From contig CAYGPI010000017.1 of the NCBI GenBank assembly GCA_964351745.1, forward strand, positions 1 to 32,996: a stretch of 32,996 bases of DNA, read 5' to 3'. The notes under the pieces were generated by a model. It made no database searches, was not told the DNA's origin, and worked only from the letters and a program-made list of their open reading frames with translations. The stretch is from CAYNJF01 sp964351745 (lineage in GTDB: Bacteria > Pseudomonadota > Gammaproteobacteria > Berkiellales > Berkiellaceae). Positions 15,487 to 23,170 of the stretch are shown piece after piece. Both the position numbers and the translations under genes were made by a program. Numbering within the stretch: the first letter of the stretch is position 1; each line of letters begins with the position of its first letter.

Positions 15487-17148
15487 CTACAGTTTGTTTC
15501 TAGCTGGTGCTGGTTGATCTGCTTTCTCAAGTTGTTGCTTTATCTCAGCAACGACATGTACTGCCTGATTTGAGTCTGATTTGATCGTCGCATTTAATTG
15601 ACCGTTTTCATTTAAAAGAGTAACAGTTGCATTGTAATTTACTCCATTATCGTCCGTAATCACAACACCGAATTCATCCATATTTGTAGTGTCTCTGACG
15701 ATCATACTTATATTTGTGGTTTGCTCTCTTAGCCTCTCCATTATATCGCCAGGATCACCGCTTGATTTTAATGCTACTACTTGTGATTGTAATCTAGCAT
15801 TAATACTATTTCGAGCTCTACTTTCGAGTGGTGGTGTAGGTAGTGGCCGGCCTGAAGACACTGCAGGCAAGGGCCGGTGCAAAGGATTCACCGTCGGTTG
15901 AGTCTCTAACGAACGTGCAGGCGCTGCTGCATATTGATCATTTGGGCCACTCCTGTTTAGATTAGCAGGCGCCGCTGCATATTGAGCTGTTACTGGCTGT
16001 GGCCGGCTTTGCCCTTGCCTTGGAGGAACTGCTGGTGGGGCTGGCGCTGGTGCATATTGCTCTGCTGCTACAGGCTGTGATTGGGGTCTTGGAGGAACTG
16101 CTGGTGCGGGCCCTGGACGTGCTGGCGCTGGTGCATATTGCTCTGCTACAGGCTGAGTAACTGCTGGTGGGGGCCCTGGTGTACGTGCAGACTCATTAAT
16201 TTTAACTGTCGTATAGTTATGGTCATCCGCCGCCTCTGCTTCTAGCGAAGGCGCTGCTCCATAAATCCCTTCACTCTTGTCCTCACCCCCATGTTGGCCT
16301 TGCTGCTGCCGTAAACTGGAAGCTCGTTGGCCATTGTTTTGATTGGGGGGCGCTGCTTCATAGTTTATTTTTTCTTTCTCAACTTGAAGCATTTTTGTAA
16401 ACATTTCATCATTAATATATTTATTCTTTAACCCTAATGATCTTAACTCCTGCCTAAACTTTTTATATGTCTTTTCTGGCGAAACTTTACCGTCAGAATA
16501 TTTACGAATTAAATCAGCCACAGCTTTGAGATCAACTTTGCTCCGAATAACTGAGTTTGCTTTAGTAATCTTTAAGCCCTGTTGACTGGCCACTTCAAAA
16601 GCATCTGCTAGCTCGCTTAGATTGCTTGCACTTTCAATTTCTGATAGAAGACCTATTTTATTCCTGGGTAATGATCCATCGTAATTAATTTCAACAACAG
16701 AAGCTGCCCCATAGGGAACAGTTACAGGTCCGCTCGCCAGGATAGGTGGATAAGTACCGTATTCTGAAGAATTCCCATAGGTACCTGACGTCAAAGGCAC
16801 AGCTCGCGCAAGGTCCGTTTCGGACCACGGTTCGTATACAATTTGACCAGAGGCAACGCTAGCTGGTGATTGATAGGGCGCAGCAGCAGCTGGTGCTGAT
16901 TGCGGCACTCCATAGTGACTTGAAGGTGCCCCCCCAACTGGAGAGGCGGGCTTAGCAGCACCTGGTATTGCAAAAGTTCCATAATTGGTTCTTGGTTGAG
17001 GAGCAACCGGCGCTGATTGCGACGCTCCTTGAGCTGTTCTAGCTGGGCTGCCCTCCGGCCTTGGTGGCAAAGAACTATAATTAGTTTCTGGAGCTTTTTT
17101 CTCTGTTAATGTTCTAGTCTTGATTCTACTTCGTCTTTCGGGAGGCAT
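15487..17148 (-). CDS. Tyr/Pro/Ala-rich protein with tandem YxxxP motifs, candidate effector
   Basis: A 553-residue protein with no recognised enzymatic domain. Residues 1-160 and 260-445 are low-complexity, rich in Pro, Ala, Gln and Tyr. At least thirteen tyrosines sit in similar short contexts (NYSSLPP, NYGTF, HYGVP, PYQSP, VYEPW, EYGTYPP, NYEAAPP, IYGAAP, and two copies each of QYAPAP and QYAAAP). Several SH3-type proline motifs are present (PPRP, VPPRP, and the class I ligand RPLPTPP at 434-440). Two structured islands remain: a helical one at about 162-256 and an alpha/beta one at about 446-541. It has no signal peptide or membrane helix. I use the ATG at 17148; a GTG four codons earlier is possible. 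Host kinase and SH2/SH3 mimicry is inference from composition. Confidence 0.8.
   Translation of the reverse strand: MPPERRSRIKTRTLTEKKAPETNYSSLPPRPEGSPARTAQGASQSAPVAPQPRTNYGTFAIPGAAKPASPVGGAPSSHYGVPQSAPAAAAPYQSPASVASGQIVYEPWSETDLARAVPLTSGTYGNSSEYGTYPPILASGPVTVPYGAASVVEINYDGSLPRNKIGLLSEIESASNLSELADAFEVASQQGLKITKANSVIRSKVDLKAVADLIRKYSDGKVSPEKTYKKFRQELRSLGLKNKYINDEMFTKMLQVEKEKINYEAAPPNQNNGQRASSLRQQQGQHGGEDKSEGIYGAAPSLEAEAADDHNYTTVKINESARTPGPPPAVTQPVAEQYAPAPARPGPAPAVPPRPQSQPVAAEQYAPAPAPPAVPPRQGQSRPQPVTAQYAAAPANLNRSGPNDQYAAAPARSLETQPTVNPLHRPLPAVSSGRPLPTPPLESRARNSINARLQSQVVALKSSGDPGDIMERLREQTTNISMIVRDTTNMDEFGVVITDDNGVNYNATVTLLNENGQLNATIKSDSNQAVHVVAEIKQQLEKADQPAPARNKL
15914..16150 (-). repeat. Four tandem copies of a QYA(P/A)APA-coding unit
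   Basis: Four copies of about 27 bp (near 15914-15940, 15963-15988, 16040-16068 and 16121-16149) encode QYA(P/A)APA, often preceded by Glu, with proline-rich spacers of 10-20 residues. The two right-hand copies are nearly identical in DNA, suggesting recent duplication. The unit lies inside the Tyr/Pro-rich gene. Confidence 0.75.
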
Positions 17149-17498
17149 ACCTACACGCACCTAAAGTGAATACTACTTAGTTACTAATGTACCATAAACA
17201 ATAGTTAGTTTGCTATATTTTATATATTTTTTGGAGCTAATCAAATTTATACGATGATACGCACATCATTATTAGCTGGAAGGCAAATTTGCTCGTTCAA
17301 TTGAGCAGTTTGCTGAGTTCTCTGCATAAGTCTGACGGTGCAATCATGCCCATTTTATGGGGTAATTACGCCTGATTGGCTGCAAATGGCTTGCTTCTTG
17401 CGACAGTATGTTGACGTAGATAAGTCTCTTTGATGTTTATTAATGCTGATAGCAGTCTAAAAAGTGCTTCTTATGGAGGGCAGACAAAATTGTCATCC
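17149..17498. other. Intergenic stretch, no gene seen
   Basis: About 350 bp between two minus-strand genes. A 32-codon frame without a start (17366-17461, minus, ending FAANQA) could be the tail of a lost gene, but it is too short to identify. An imperfect inverted repeat TGCTC/GAGCA lies near 17290-17310. No promoter can be placed with confidence. Confidence 0.4.
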
Positions 17499-18098
17499 TT
17501 ATGCCTTTTTGATAATTTTTATAGGACTTTGGTTCTTAGGATGTCGACCTTCTACACCCTGGTAAAATTTCTTAATCACTTGCATGGTTAAGTCTAAATC
17601 TTCCAAATTATCAATAATTTCACCAACACCCATGACGCGTTTTGTATAGTCCGCAAATCCTAGACCAATTGGAATGTTTGCTTCTTTCGCAATGTAATAA
17701 AAGCCGCTTTTCCACCCTTCTCTTTTGCTCCGAGTGCCTTCAGGAGCTATCACTAAACACTCACGATTGGGACTCTTAATAAGTGCTTGAGCAATACTAG
17801 CTACTGCTTGATCTGGTTTTTGTCTATCAACTTTGATACCACCTGACAGTGTTGCAAAAAATCTCACTATAAAATTTGAAAAAATTGCTTCTTTTCCAAG
17901 CCATTTTACATTTAACTCATAATACCAAGCACAACCAACCATGACAAAGAAGTCCCAGTTAGAAGTATGAGGCGCACCTAACATCACCATTTTTTTCACA
18001 TCCTGAGGGACATTACCAACAATTTTCCAACCGATGCACTTAAGTAGCATGAGAGCAAAATATTTCTTAATTTTCTTGGAAATCACATTAACTGCCAT
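17499..18098 (-). CDS. Lysophospholipid acyltransferase-like protein (PlsC superfamily)
   Basis: The 199-residue protein has the two motifs of glycerolipid acyltransferases: HX4D as HTSNWD (His44, Asp49) and EGTRS (121-125) after the strand LVIAP, with GGIKVDRQ between them as the third block. Residues 10-35 form a hydrophobic, possibly membrane-associated N-terminus. It is shorter than PlsC (about 245 residues) and closer to the small acyltransferases with the HTSNWDF variant. It would transfer an acyl chain to a lysophospholipid or glycerol-like acceptor at the inner membrane. It is monocistronic as far as can be seen. Confidence 0.88.
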   Translation of the reverse strand: MAVNVISKKIKKYFALMLLKCIGWKIVGNVPQDVKKMVMLGAPHTSNWDFFVMVGCAWYYELNVKWLGKEAIFSNFIVRFFATLSGGIKVDRQKPDQAVASIAQALIKSPNRECLVIAPEGTRSKREGWKSGFYYIAKEANIPIGLGFADYTKRVMGVGEIIDNLEDLDLTMQVIKKFYQGVEGRHPKNQSPIKIIKKA

Positions 18099-18424
18099 TA
18101 TTATTGCCCTTGGGATTGTATGCGAAAAATGCTAAGCATTGGTTTGTTTGTCAAAGTCACTCTATGGGGAGATAACTATACTATTATTCAGTTGAACTAA
18201 TAGCAAGTAATTACACGTTATTAGTTGTTATGCCAATATTCTACCATAAGTCCGCCTCGCCTCAGCGCTTGACACAACACATAAGCAATAAAATTGATGA
18301 ATAATTATACGCTCGTTTTGCGCAATTTGCGCCTGACTTCATCTATTTACAACTTTAGTCACTAAATAAACTATATTTATCCATAAAGTTCACTGTCAAA
18401 TGAGTAAGGGCGGAACCAATATAT
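18099..18424. other. Divergent intergenic region
   Basis: About 325 bp between divergent genes. It contains a compact GC hairpin, GCGCA-ATT-TGCGC (18320-18332), in otherwise AT-rich DNA. A TTGACA box occurs near 18269 but lacks a -10 partner at proper spacing. No open frame with a ribosome-binding site was found. Confidence 0.4.
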
Positions 18425-19561
18425 ATGGGAGAGGAAAAAATTCGAACTAAGGTACAAGTCATATGGGCTCTGTGTTTAGCGGTATCTTTAGTGATCATAA
18501 GCGCTATTGTTGTCCTATTTTATCTTGTACATACATCTTACATTCCCAACCCTAATCAATTGACTAGCAAGGTAGAGTTGGATCAATATTTTGACCAATT
18601 CAGTGCCAGTGAACAACAAATCACTGAAGCCTTTAAAATACCAACAGGTATCTTTTTACAGTCTTTCTATTTTCAAGATGCAAACACAGTCCATATATCC
18701 GGCTATGTTTGGCAAAAATATACGAAAGGTAAGCATGATCGTTTAGAGCGCGGTTTTATTCTGCCAGAGTCTATTGACTCTAAAATCACTGAAGTATATC
18801 GACACCAGACAAATGACCATGAACTTGTTGGCTGGTATTTTGAGTCTAAAATCTTAGAAAATTTCGACTATTCAAAATATCCTTTAGACAACAAAACAAT
18901 TTGGCTAAGATTGTGGCACAAAGAGAGAACGAAAAATATTATACTGGTTCCTGATTTTGAGTCTTTCGTATCCACAAAGCGAGAAGATAAATTTGGGATC
19001 GATAATGATATTGTTCTTTCTGGATTTGGTATCCATGAGACATTTTTCAGTTACAGCAGACATCCTTATGATAGTAACTTTGGCAAAAAGATTACTGAAA
19101 AAAGAGATGGAAATCCAGAGCTTTACTTTAATGTTTCTCTTAAACGAAACTTTACAAGCGCATTTTTTATGCACTTGTTTCCAATCATGTTGGTTGCCCT
19201 CGTTACTTTTGCATTGTGTTTAAACATGCACAATGGCGCCGGAGAAAAAAACAATGCACAGTTTACTCTTTCAGGGATGATCTCAGGGTGCACAGGACTT
19301 ATTTTTATAACAGTGCTTATTCATATGAATCTAAGGAGCTCAACCATTACTGGTGATTTTGTATTTATTGAGTCACTTTATTTGCTAATCATATGCTTTC
19401 TGACCTTTCTCGTCTACAATGCTGTGGCTGTTGCACATCCAGAGAGTAGAATGGCAAGGTTACTCGGAGTTAATTACAGGAACAACCTAGTGATTAGAGT
19501 TCTGTACTGGCCAACTCTGCTAACCATTAGCTTAGTATTCTCGATATTGTGGCTAGTATAA
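18425..19561 (+). CDS. Membrane protein with pentameric ligand-gated channel-like topology
   Basis: The 378-residue protein has an N-terminal membrane segment (about 11-35), an extracytoplasmic domain of about 210 residues, three closely spaced membrane helices (247-267, 280-301, 311-337), a short basic loop (SRMARLLGVNYRN), and a final helix (356-377). This is the M1-M2-M3/loop/M4 plan of pentameric ligand-gated channels. The domain also resembles a channel-type beta-sandwich: a FYFQDANTVHISGYVWQKY strand pair, YPLDNKTIWLRLW where channels have 'FPFD.Q.L.L', and VSLKRNFTSAFF leading into M1. No Cys-loop is present, as in bacterial members. Similarity is by eye only, and other membrane families with an external beta-sandwich remain possible. 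Weak ribosome-binding site. Confidence 0.75.
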   Translation: MGEEKIRTKVQVIWALCLAVSLVIISAIVVLFYLVHTSYIPNPNQLTSKVELDQYFDQFSASEQQITEAFKIPTGIFLQSFYFQDANTVHISGYVWQKYTKGKHDRLERGFILPESIDSKITEVYRHQTNDHELVGWYFESKILENFDYSKYPLDNKTIWLRLWHKERTKNIILVPDFESFVSTKREDKFGIDNDIVLSGFGIHETFFSYSRHPYDSNFGKKITEKRDGNPELYFNVSLKRNFTSAFFMHLFPIMLVALVTFALCLNMHNGAGEKNNAQFTLSGMISGCTGLIFITVLIHMNLRSSTITGDFVFIESLYLLIICFLTFLVYNAVAVAHPESRMARLLGVNYRNNLVIRVLYWPTLLTISLVFSILWLV

Positions 19562-19576
19562 GTTTGAGTGTATTAA

Positions 19577-19617
19577 GCACGACTCTACCAATCAAAGATT
19601 GATCGTCGTGCCCTTTT
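19577..19617. terminator. Terminator between convergent genes
   Basis: GCACGAC (19577-19583) pairs with GTCGTGC (19605-19611), with CAATC/GATTG pairing inside the loop, and CCTTTT follows on the plus strand. It lies between the end of the channel-like gene and the end of the GG-peptide operon and could serve both. Confidence 0.65.
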
Positions 19618-19667
19618 ACACTGATATAGCTAACGCTATTTTTTATGAAACTAGGTCTTTGTTTTCC

Positions 19668-19913
19668 TTAATTCCAAATTTTACTGCGCTTACCACTATA
19701 ATTAAATTCAACTTCAAATTCGCAAGTCGATAAATCATTTAGATCAGAGCATTCATACCACATCGTTGTACCAGCGTCTGTGTAATCACTGACGCCACCC
19801 AGACGAGTACTCCACTGCCAAGACCAAGCTTTTGAATTTGGACCAGGTTGCCAATCAAGCACCTCGTAACCACCTGAAACACTTGCGCATTGTGTATCTT
19901 TTATAACAAACAT
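19668..19913 (-). CDS. Double-glycine leader peptide, copy 1
   Basis: An 81-residue product with a short N-terminal leader ending VSGG (residues 12-15), the pattern cut by C39-peptidase exporters of bacteriocins and microcins. The mature part would be 66 residues, rich in Trp, Asp, Ser and Tyr, with two Cys in the conserved block WYECSD-N---TC, able to form a small disulfide loop. It is paralogous to the gene just upstream: MFVI-D-Q at the start, VSGGY-VL-W-P--NSK and WYECSD-N---TC are shared. The start is supported by AGGAG six bases upstream. It lies 51 bp behind the upstream copy, so the two are probably co-transcribed. No exporter or immunity gene is adjacent. Confidence 0.75.
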   Translation of the reverse strand: MFVIKDTQCASVSGGYEVLDWQPGPNSKAWSWQWSTRLGGVSDYTDAGTTMWYECSDLNDLSTCEFEVEFNYSGKRSKIWN

Positions 19914-19964
19914 AACTTTCTCCTAAGTTGCTCGCAGTTCGAATTCTCAATGTAAAATAAGTGA

Positions 19965-20195
19965 TTAGTGTCTCACTTTACAATATGAGAATGTCACGAC
20001 ATATTGGCAAGTATCATCATTATTAGGATCTGAACACTCATACCAAGCAGTACTTCCACAGTCGTTTAGAGTTCCATTGCGCTCTGTCTCGGTCCATGTT
20101 CTTACAATTGATTTAGAGTTTTCACTAGGAGTCCATTCAAGAACTTGATACCCACCTGAAACTTCAAGCCACTGGTCATCATGTATAACAAACAT
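19965..20195 (-). CDS. Double-glycine leader peptide, copy 2
   Basis: The 76-residue product starts MFVIHDDQ and reaches VSGG at 12-15, followed by about 61 residues with the same conserved blocks as copy 1 and a C-terminal basic tail (YCKVRH). It has four Cys in the mature part, two in the shared WYECSD-N---TC block. The ATG at 20195 has GGAGG five bases upstream, so the longer open frame to 20282 is not used. Promoter boxes lie 83-111 nt upstream. First gene of the two-gene unit; predicted to be secreted and cleaved after Gly-Gly. Whether it is a bacteriocin, a signal or a host-directed peptide is unknown. Confidence 0.75.
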   Translation of the reverse strand: MFVIHDDQWLEVSGGYQVLEWTPSENSKSIVRTWTETERNGTLNDCGSTAWYECSDPNNDDTCQYVVTFSYCKVRH

Positions 20196-20277
20196 TTGCA
20201 CCTCCATATATCTATCAATGATTGCAAGGTCGCCGTGTAACAAACTTAGTTGTCCGTTACCAACGAATTCCATAATT

Positions 20278-20306
20278 ATCATAAGTCAGTTTAGACCTCT
20301 GGACAA
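20278..20306 (-). promoter_or_regulatory. Sigma-70 promoter of the GG-peptide operon
   Basis: On the minus strand TTGTCC (20306-20301) is followed after 17 bp by TATGAT (20283-20278). Matches are four and five of six. The leader to the first start codon would be about 75 nt. Confidence 0.55.
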
Positions 20307-20634
20307 GCGACTGCGCGGCATGCTCCCCTGGTTATTTTTGGCATAAATGAACATGATCAGGAGTTATAAATAATATTTACTTAATGTCGGATTTGAAATA
20401 TAAGAATGCTCTGAAAAAAACTAAAACTTTAAGTGAATAAGAATAACGTCTAAATATATCAGAATAGTTCAGATTGTTTATCGACAACTTTGTGTTATAA
20501 CAAAGAGCATGGATTTCGACCGCACCAAAATACCACACTAGAAAGCCAACAAAATATAATAAAGCTCTAGCTTTAAAACAAATATTTGCTGGCTTATTGT
20601 TAACAGGAGGCGCTAACTGAATCTAACACATATT
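20307..20634. other. Intergenic region with a long imperfect hairpin
   Basis: Holds no gene. At 20543-20595 a nested imperfect inverted repeat is seen: AAGCCA-a-CAAA-a-TAT against ATA-TTTG-c-TGGCTT, with an inner TAAAGC/GCTTTA stem around TCTA. It lies about 40 bp past the end of the dienelactone hydrolase gene and probably ends that operon, although its T-tract is poor. Confidence 0.5.
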
Positions 20635-21354
20635 CTAAGAGATGATTTCCTTAAAAAAATTCAACGCAGTGGTCCATGAGCGAGCGTTCGCTATGGCGTT
20701 AAATTTTAAACCAATCACAGGATCGTTGGCTTGTGGATGGGTGAATGCATGCTCCGTACGACCATAAATATGAACCTGCCAATCAACATCTTTGCGAGTC
20801 ATTTCTTCAGTAAACTCTATCATTTGGTGAGGTTTCACTAGAGAGTCATCATAGCCATGTAAGACAAGCACTTTACTTTTAATTCTAACATCTTGCTCTT
20901 GTGGTGGAGCTTCAAGTATTCCATGAAAACTTACAACCCCTTTAACTTCAGCTCCTGAACGTGCCAAATCTAGAACACACATACCACCAAAACAATAGCC
21001 AATTGCAATGATTTGTGACGAGTCTACATTCTCTTGTGTTGATATATAATCAAATGCAGACTGTACGCGTCTTAAAAGCTCTCCACGATCTGTCTTCAGA
21101 GGTGTTAATAGCGCTACTTTCTCTTCAGTCGTTTCTACGACTGTAGCATCGCCATACATATCAACAGCAAAGCCAATATATCCAAGCTCTGCAACCTCTC
21201 TTGCCTTATTGCAGTAAAGCTCACTTCTGCCACCCCAATCATGAAAAATCATAATAGCAGGCTTCGGTTTAGTGCTCTTTTCCTCTTTATAGGCAATATA
21301 GCCGCAAGATGAAACTTCCGATGATCGATAATTAACTTCTCTTATTTGAATCAT
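20635..21354 (-). CDS. Dienelactone hydrolase-family protein
   Basis: A 239-residue alpha/beta hydrolase of the DLH family. The nucleophile is Cys121 in GYCFGG (the Cys variant typical of true dienelactone hydrolases rather than Ser esterases), with Asp169 or Asp170 in HGYDD and His202 in TEHAFTHP completing the triad. DLHs open lactone or ester rings. There is no signal peptide. GGGAG lies five bases before the ATG and 15 bp separate it from the RraA-like gene, so it is the last gene of the six-gene operon. It may act on a lactone intermediate of the same pathway (inference). Family call firm, substrate unknown. Confidence 0.9.
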   Translation of the reverse strand: MIQIREVNYRSSEVSSCGYIAYKEEKSTKPKPAIMIFHDWGGRSELYCNKAREVAELGYIGFAVDMYGDATVVETTEEKVALLTPLKTDRGELLRRVQSAFDYISTQENVDSSQIIAIGYCFGGMCVLDLARSGAEVKGVVSFHGILEAPPQEQDVRIKSKVLVLHGYDDSLVKPHQMIEFTEEMTRKDVDWQVHIYGRTEHAFTHPQANDPVIGLKFNAIANARSWTTALNFFKEIIS

Positions 21355-21369
21355 TTAAACTCCCTATTG

Positions 21370-22053
21370 CTATTTTCCTTTAGGCTCTACTAACCATGGT
21401 TGCTCATAATGATGAGATTGCCTGGCTTCTTTCAAGCTTATGCCCTGGCTAATTTTATTCATAATACATTTTTCATTGGCAACAATATTTTTTGACATGG
21501 TCAGGACTTTAGAAAGCAGCTTTCTGGGGATGATAAGCACACCATGTTTATCAGCAAAAACAATGTCTTGAAACTCTATATTGACGGAGCCAATAGATAG
21601 CGGACATTTTTTATCAATCATTCTTGAGCGCCCTTTCCCAGTGCGCGGCGTTACGCCAGATGCGAATACTGAATAACCGGATTGGCTAACAGCCTCAACA
21701 TCTCGGATAGCACCATGGACAATGGTTCCTATCAATTCACTATGTTTAGCATAATGAGTTAGGATGCCACCCCAGACAGAGCAAGATAAGTCGCCATGAT
21801 TATCAATGAGCACCACCATCCCTTTAGGGACTTCGTCAATGTAATTACTTGCCTGCTCAAAAGATGACCCAGGCCGATCATACGGCTCATATAGAATAGT
21901 GTAAACTGGCCCAATAACCTTACCTGCTGGCACGATAGGGTAAATGTCTTTAATAAGCCCATCAAAACCACACCCATCCAAAGCATCAGAAATGACTGGT
22001 GTGGAAAATATGCTCAAGCTATTAAGTAGATCTGACTCAGAGCTTTTAGACAT
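21370..22053 (-). CDS. RraA-like aldolase/decarboxylase
   Basis: The 227-residue protein belongs to the RraA/HMG-aldolase family. Conserved blocks are TPVISDALDGCGFDG near the N-terminus, HGAIRDVEAVSQSGYSVFASGVTPR (Arg and Asp near the metal site), and the strand ADKHGVLIIPR. Members include 4-hydroxy-4-methyl-2-oxoglutarate aldolase, which cleaves that substrate and decarboxylates oxaloacetate, and the RNase E inhibitor RraA. This one is longer than RraA (about 160 residues) and lies in a metabolic operon, so an aldolase role is more likely. Its ATG overlaps the preceding dehydrogenase gene by 8 bp, indicating coupling. Confidence 0.85.
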   Translation of the reverse strand: MSKSSESDLLNSLSIFSTPVISDALDGCGFDGLIKDIYPIVPAGKVIGPVYTILYEPYDRPGSSFEQASNYIDEVPKGMVVLIDNHGDLSCSVWGGILTHYAKHSELIGTIVHGAIRDVEAVSQSGYSVFASGVTPRTGKGRSRMIDKKCPLSIGSVNIEFQDIVFADKHGVLIIPRKLLSKVLTMSKNIVANEKCIMNKISQGISLKEARQSHHYEQPWLVEPKGK

Positions 22054-23170
22054 GTCTCAACTCCGATACATATAAATTTCTAGCCTTATCAATAATAGCA
22101 TCAGCCATCTCTTGCGTGTTTGCTATGCCTCCCAAATCTGGCGTCACCCACTTTTGGTGCTCAATGACCTCAATGACAGCCTCTTTAATAGCTTTGGCGG
22201 CCTTATCCATCCCTAACGAAGATAACATCAAACTTGTAGATAGAAACATGGCGCTAGGATTGACTCTGGCATCATCCATCCGTATCCCGCTGCCATGCAC
22301 AGGCTCAAAATACTGATAGTTTTCACCTATATTTGCGCTTGGTGCGACACCCAACCCACCCATGACTCCAGCAGCAACATCTGACAAAATATCACCAAAC
22401 ATATTCTCGGCAACGATGACTCCAAATTGCTCAGGCTTTTTGACTAAGTGCATGCCAATGGCATCGACATTCATGATATCGGCTTGAATATCTGAGTACT
22501 GTTTTGCAATACTTTCAAATATTGCGCGACTCATCATACTGCTTTTTCGCAGCACATTTGGTTTATCTGCAAAGGTTACTCGCAAGTGCTGATTCTTGAC
22601 GGCGTATTTGAAAGCAAATTCGAAAATTCTTTTTAACCCTGACTCAGTCTGCAATCTTAACGTACAATTAAAACGCTCGTTCATCTTTGATGACCAGTTT
22701 GGGTGTTTTGAAACTATTTGCCTGAAATCATCAGGCAAGCAATCAAAATCCAACCCTGAATATAGGCCTTCAATATTTTCTCTAATAATACATAAATTGA
22801 AGCAATGCCTTTTATCCAGTGAAAAGCATGGCCTAACACTTGCAAACAAATCGAGTTTTTGACGCAATTGAACTAATGGCGAAACATATGATGGGCTGCA
22901 CTTAATTAGCTCATCTGTCAGAGCCGCCATCGCTTCTCTCTCTGGATAGCTGGTCGTCGCACCTAGCAAGGTTGAATCAGATTCTTTAATCAACTTCCAT
23001 GTTCTATCAGGGACAGTGCTAGCACTCTCTAACCAACAAGACCAACCTATCTCGCCTAAAGTATACTCGATAGGTAGCTCTAAGGCTTTAAAAATTGGGA
23101 GAATAGCTTCTGTCACAATTTGACCAATGCCATCACCAGGTAAGATTGCTATGCTTTGTATTTTAGTCAT
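22046..23170 (-). CDS. Isocitrate/isopropylmalate dehydrogenase-family beta-decarboxylating enzyme
   Basis: A 374-residue protein with the family layout: N-terminal IAILPGDGIGQIVTEA, RENIEGLYSG (about 130-139, where family members bind substrate and metal), the metal/catalytic Asp cluster GDILSDVAAGVMGGLGVAPSANIG, and FEPVHGSGIR. It should oxidise and decarboxylate a 3-hydroxy acid such as a malate, tartrate or isopropylmalate analogue. The segment after RENIEG (LDFDCLPDDFRQIVSKHP) and the RMDDAR variation after FEPVHGSGI differ from LeuB, so a leucine role is unlikely. The ATG at 23170 sits in the overlap with the upstream hydrolase; a TTG one codon earlier is possible. Confidence 0.88.
   Translation of the reverse strand: MTKIQSIAILPGDGIGQIVTEAILPIFKALELPIEYTLGEIGWSCWLESASTVPDRTWKLIKESDSTLLGATTSYPEREAMAALTDELIKCSPSYVSPLVQLRQKLDLFASVRPCFSLDKRHCFNLCIIRENIEGLYSGLDFDCLPDDFRQIVSKHPNWSSKMNERFNCTLRLQTESGLKRIFEFAFKYAVKNQHLRVTFADKPNVLRKSSMMSRAIFESIAKQYSDIQADIMNVDAIGMHLVKKPEQFGVIVAENMFGDILSDVAAGVMGGLGVAPSANIGENYQYFEPVHGSGIRMDDARVNPSAMFLSTSLMLSSLGMDKAAKAIKEAVIEVIEHQKWVTPDLGGIANTQEMADAIIDKARNLYVSELRHV

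Noticed and set aside
15914..16150. Tandem repeats considered as CRISPR
   Set aside because: The units are coding, spaced irregularly and in frame with a long gene; the spacers are proline-rich coding sequence.
17366..17461. Possible gene remnant (minus strand, ends FAANQA)
   Set aside because: Only 32 codons, no start and no recognisable family; insufficient to call a pseudogene.
20196..20282. N-terminal extension of GG-peptide copy 2
   Set aside because: The ATG at 20195 has GGAGG and aligns with the start of copy 1; the extension contains the likely leader RNA.
22046..23170. LeuB assignment for the dehydrogenase
   Set aside because: No leuA, leuC or leuD nearby and key loops differ from LeuB; only the family can be called.
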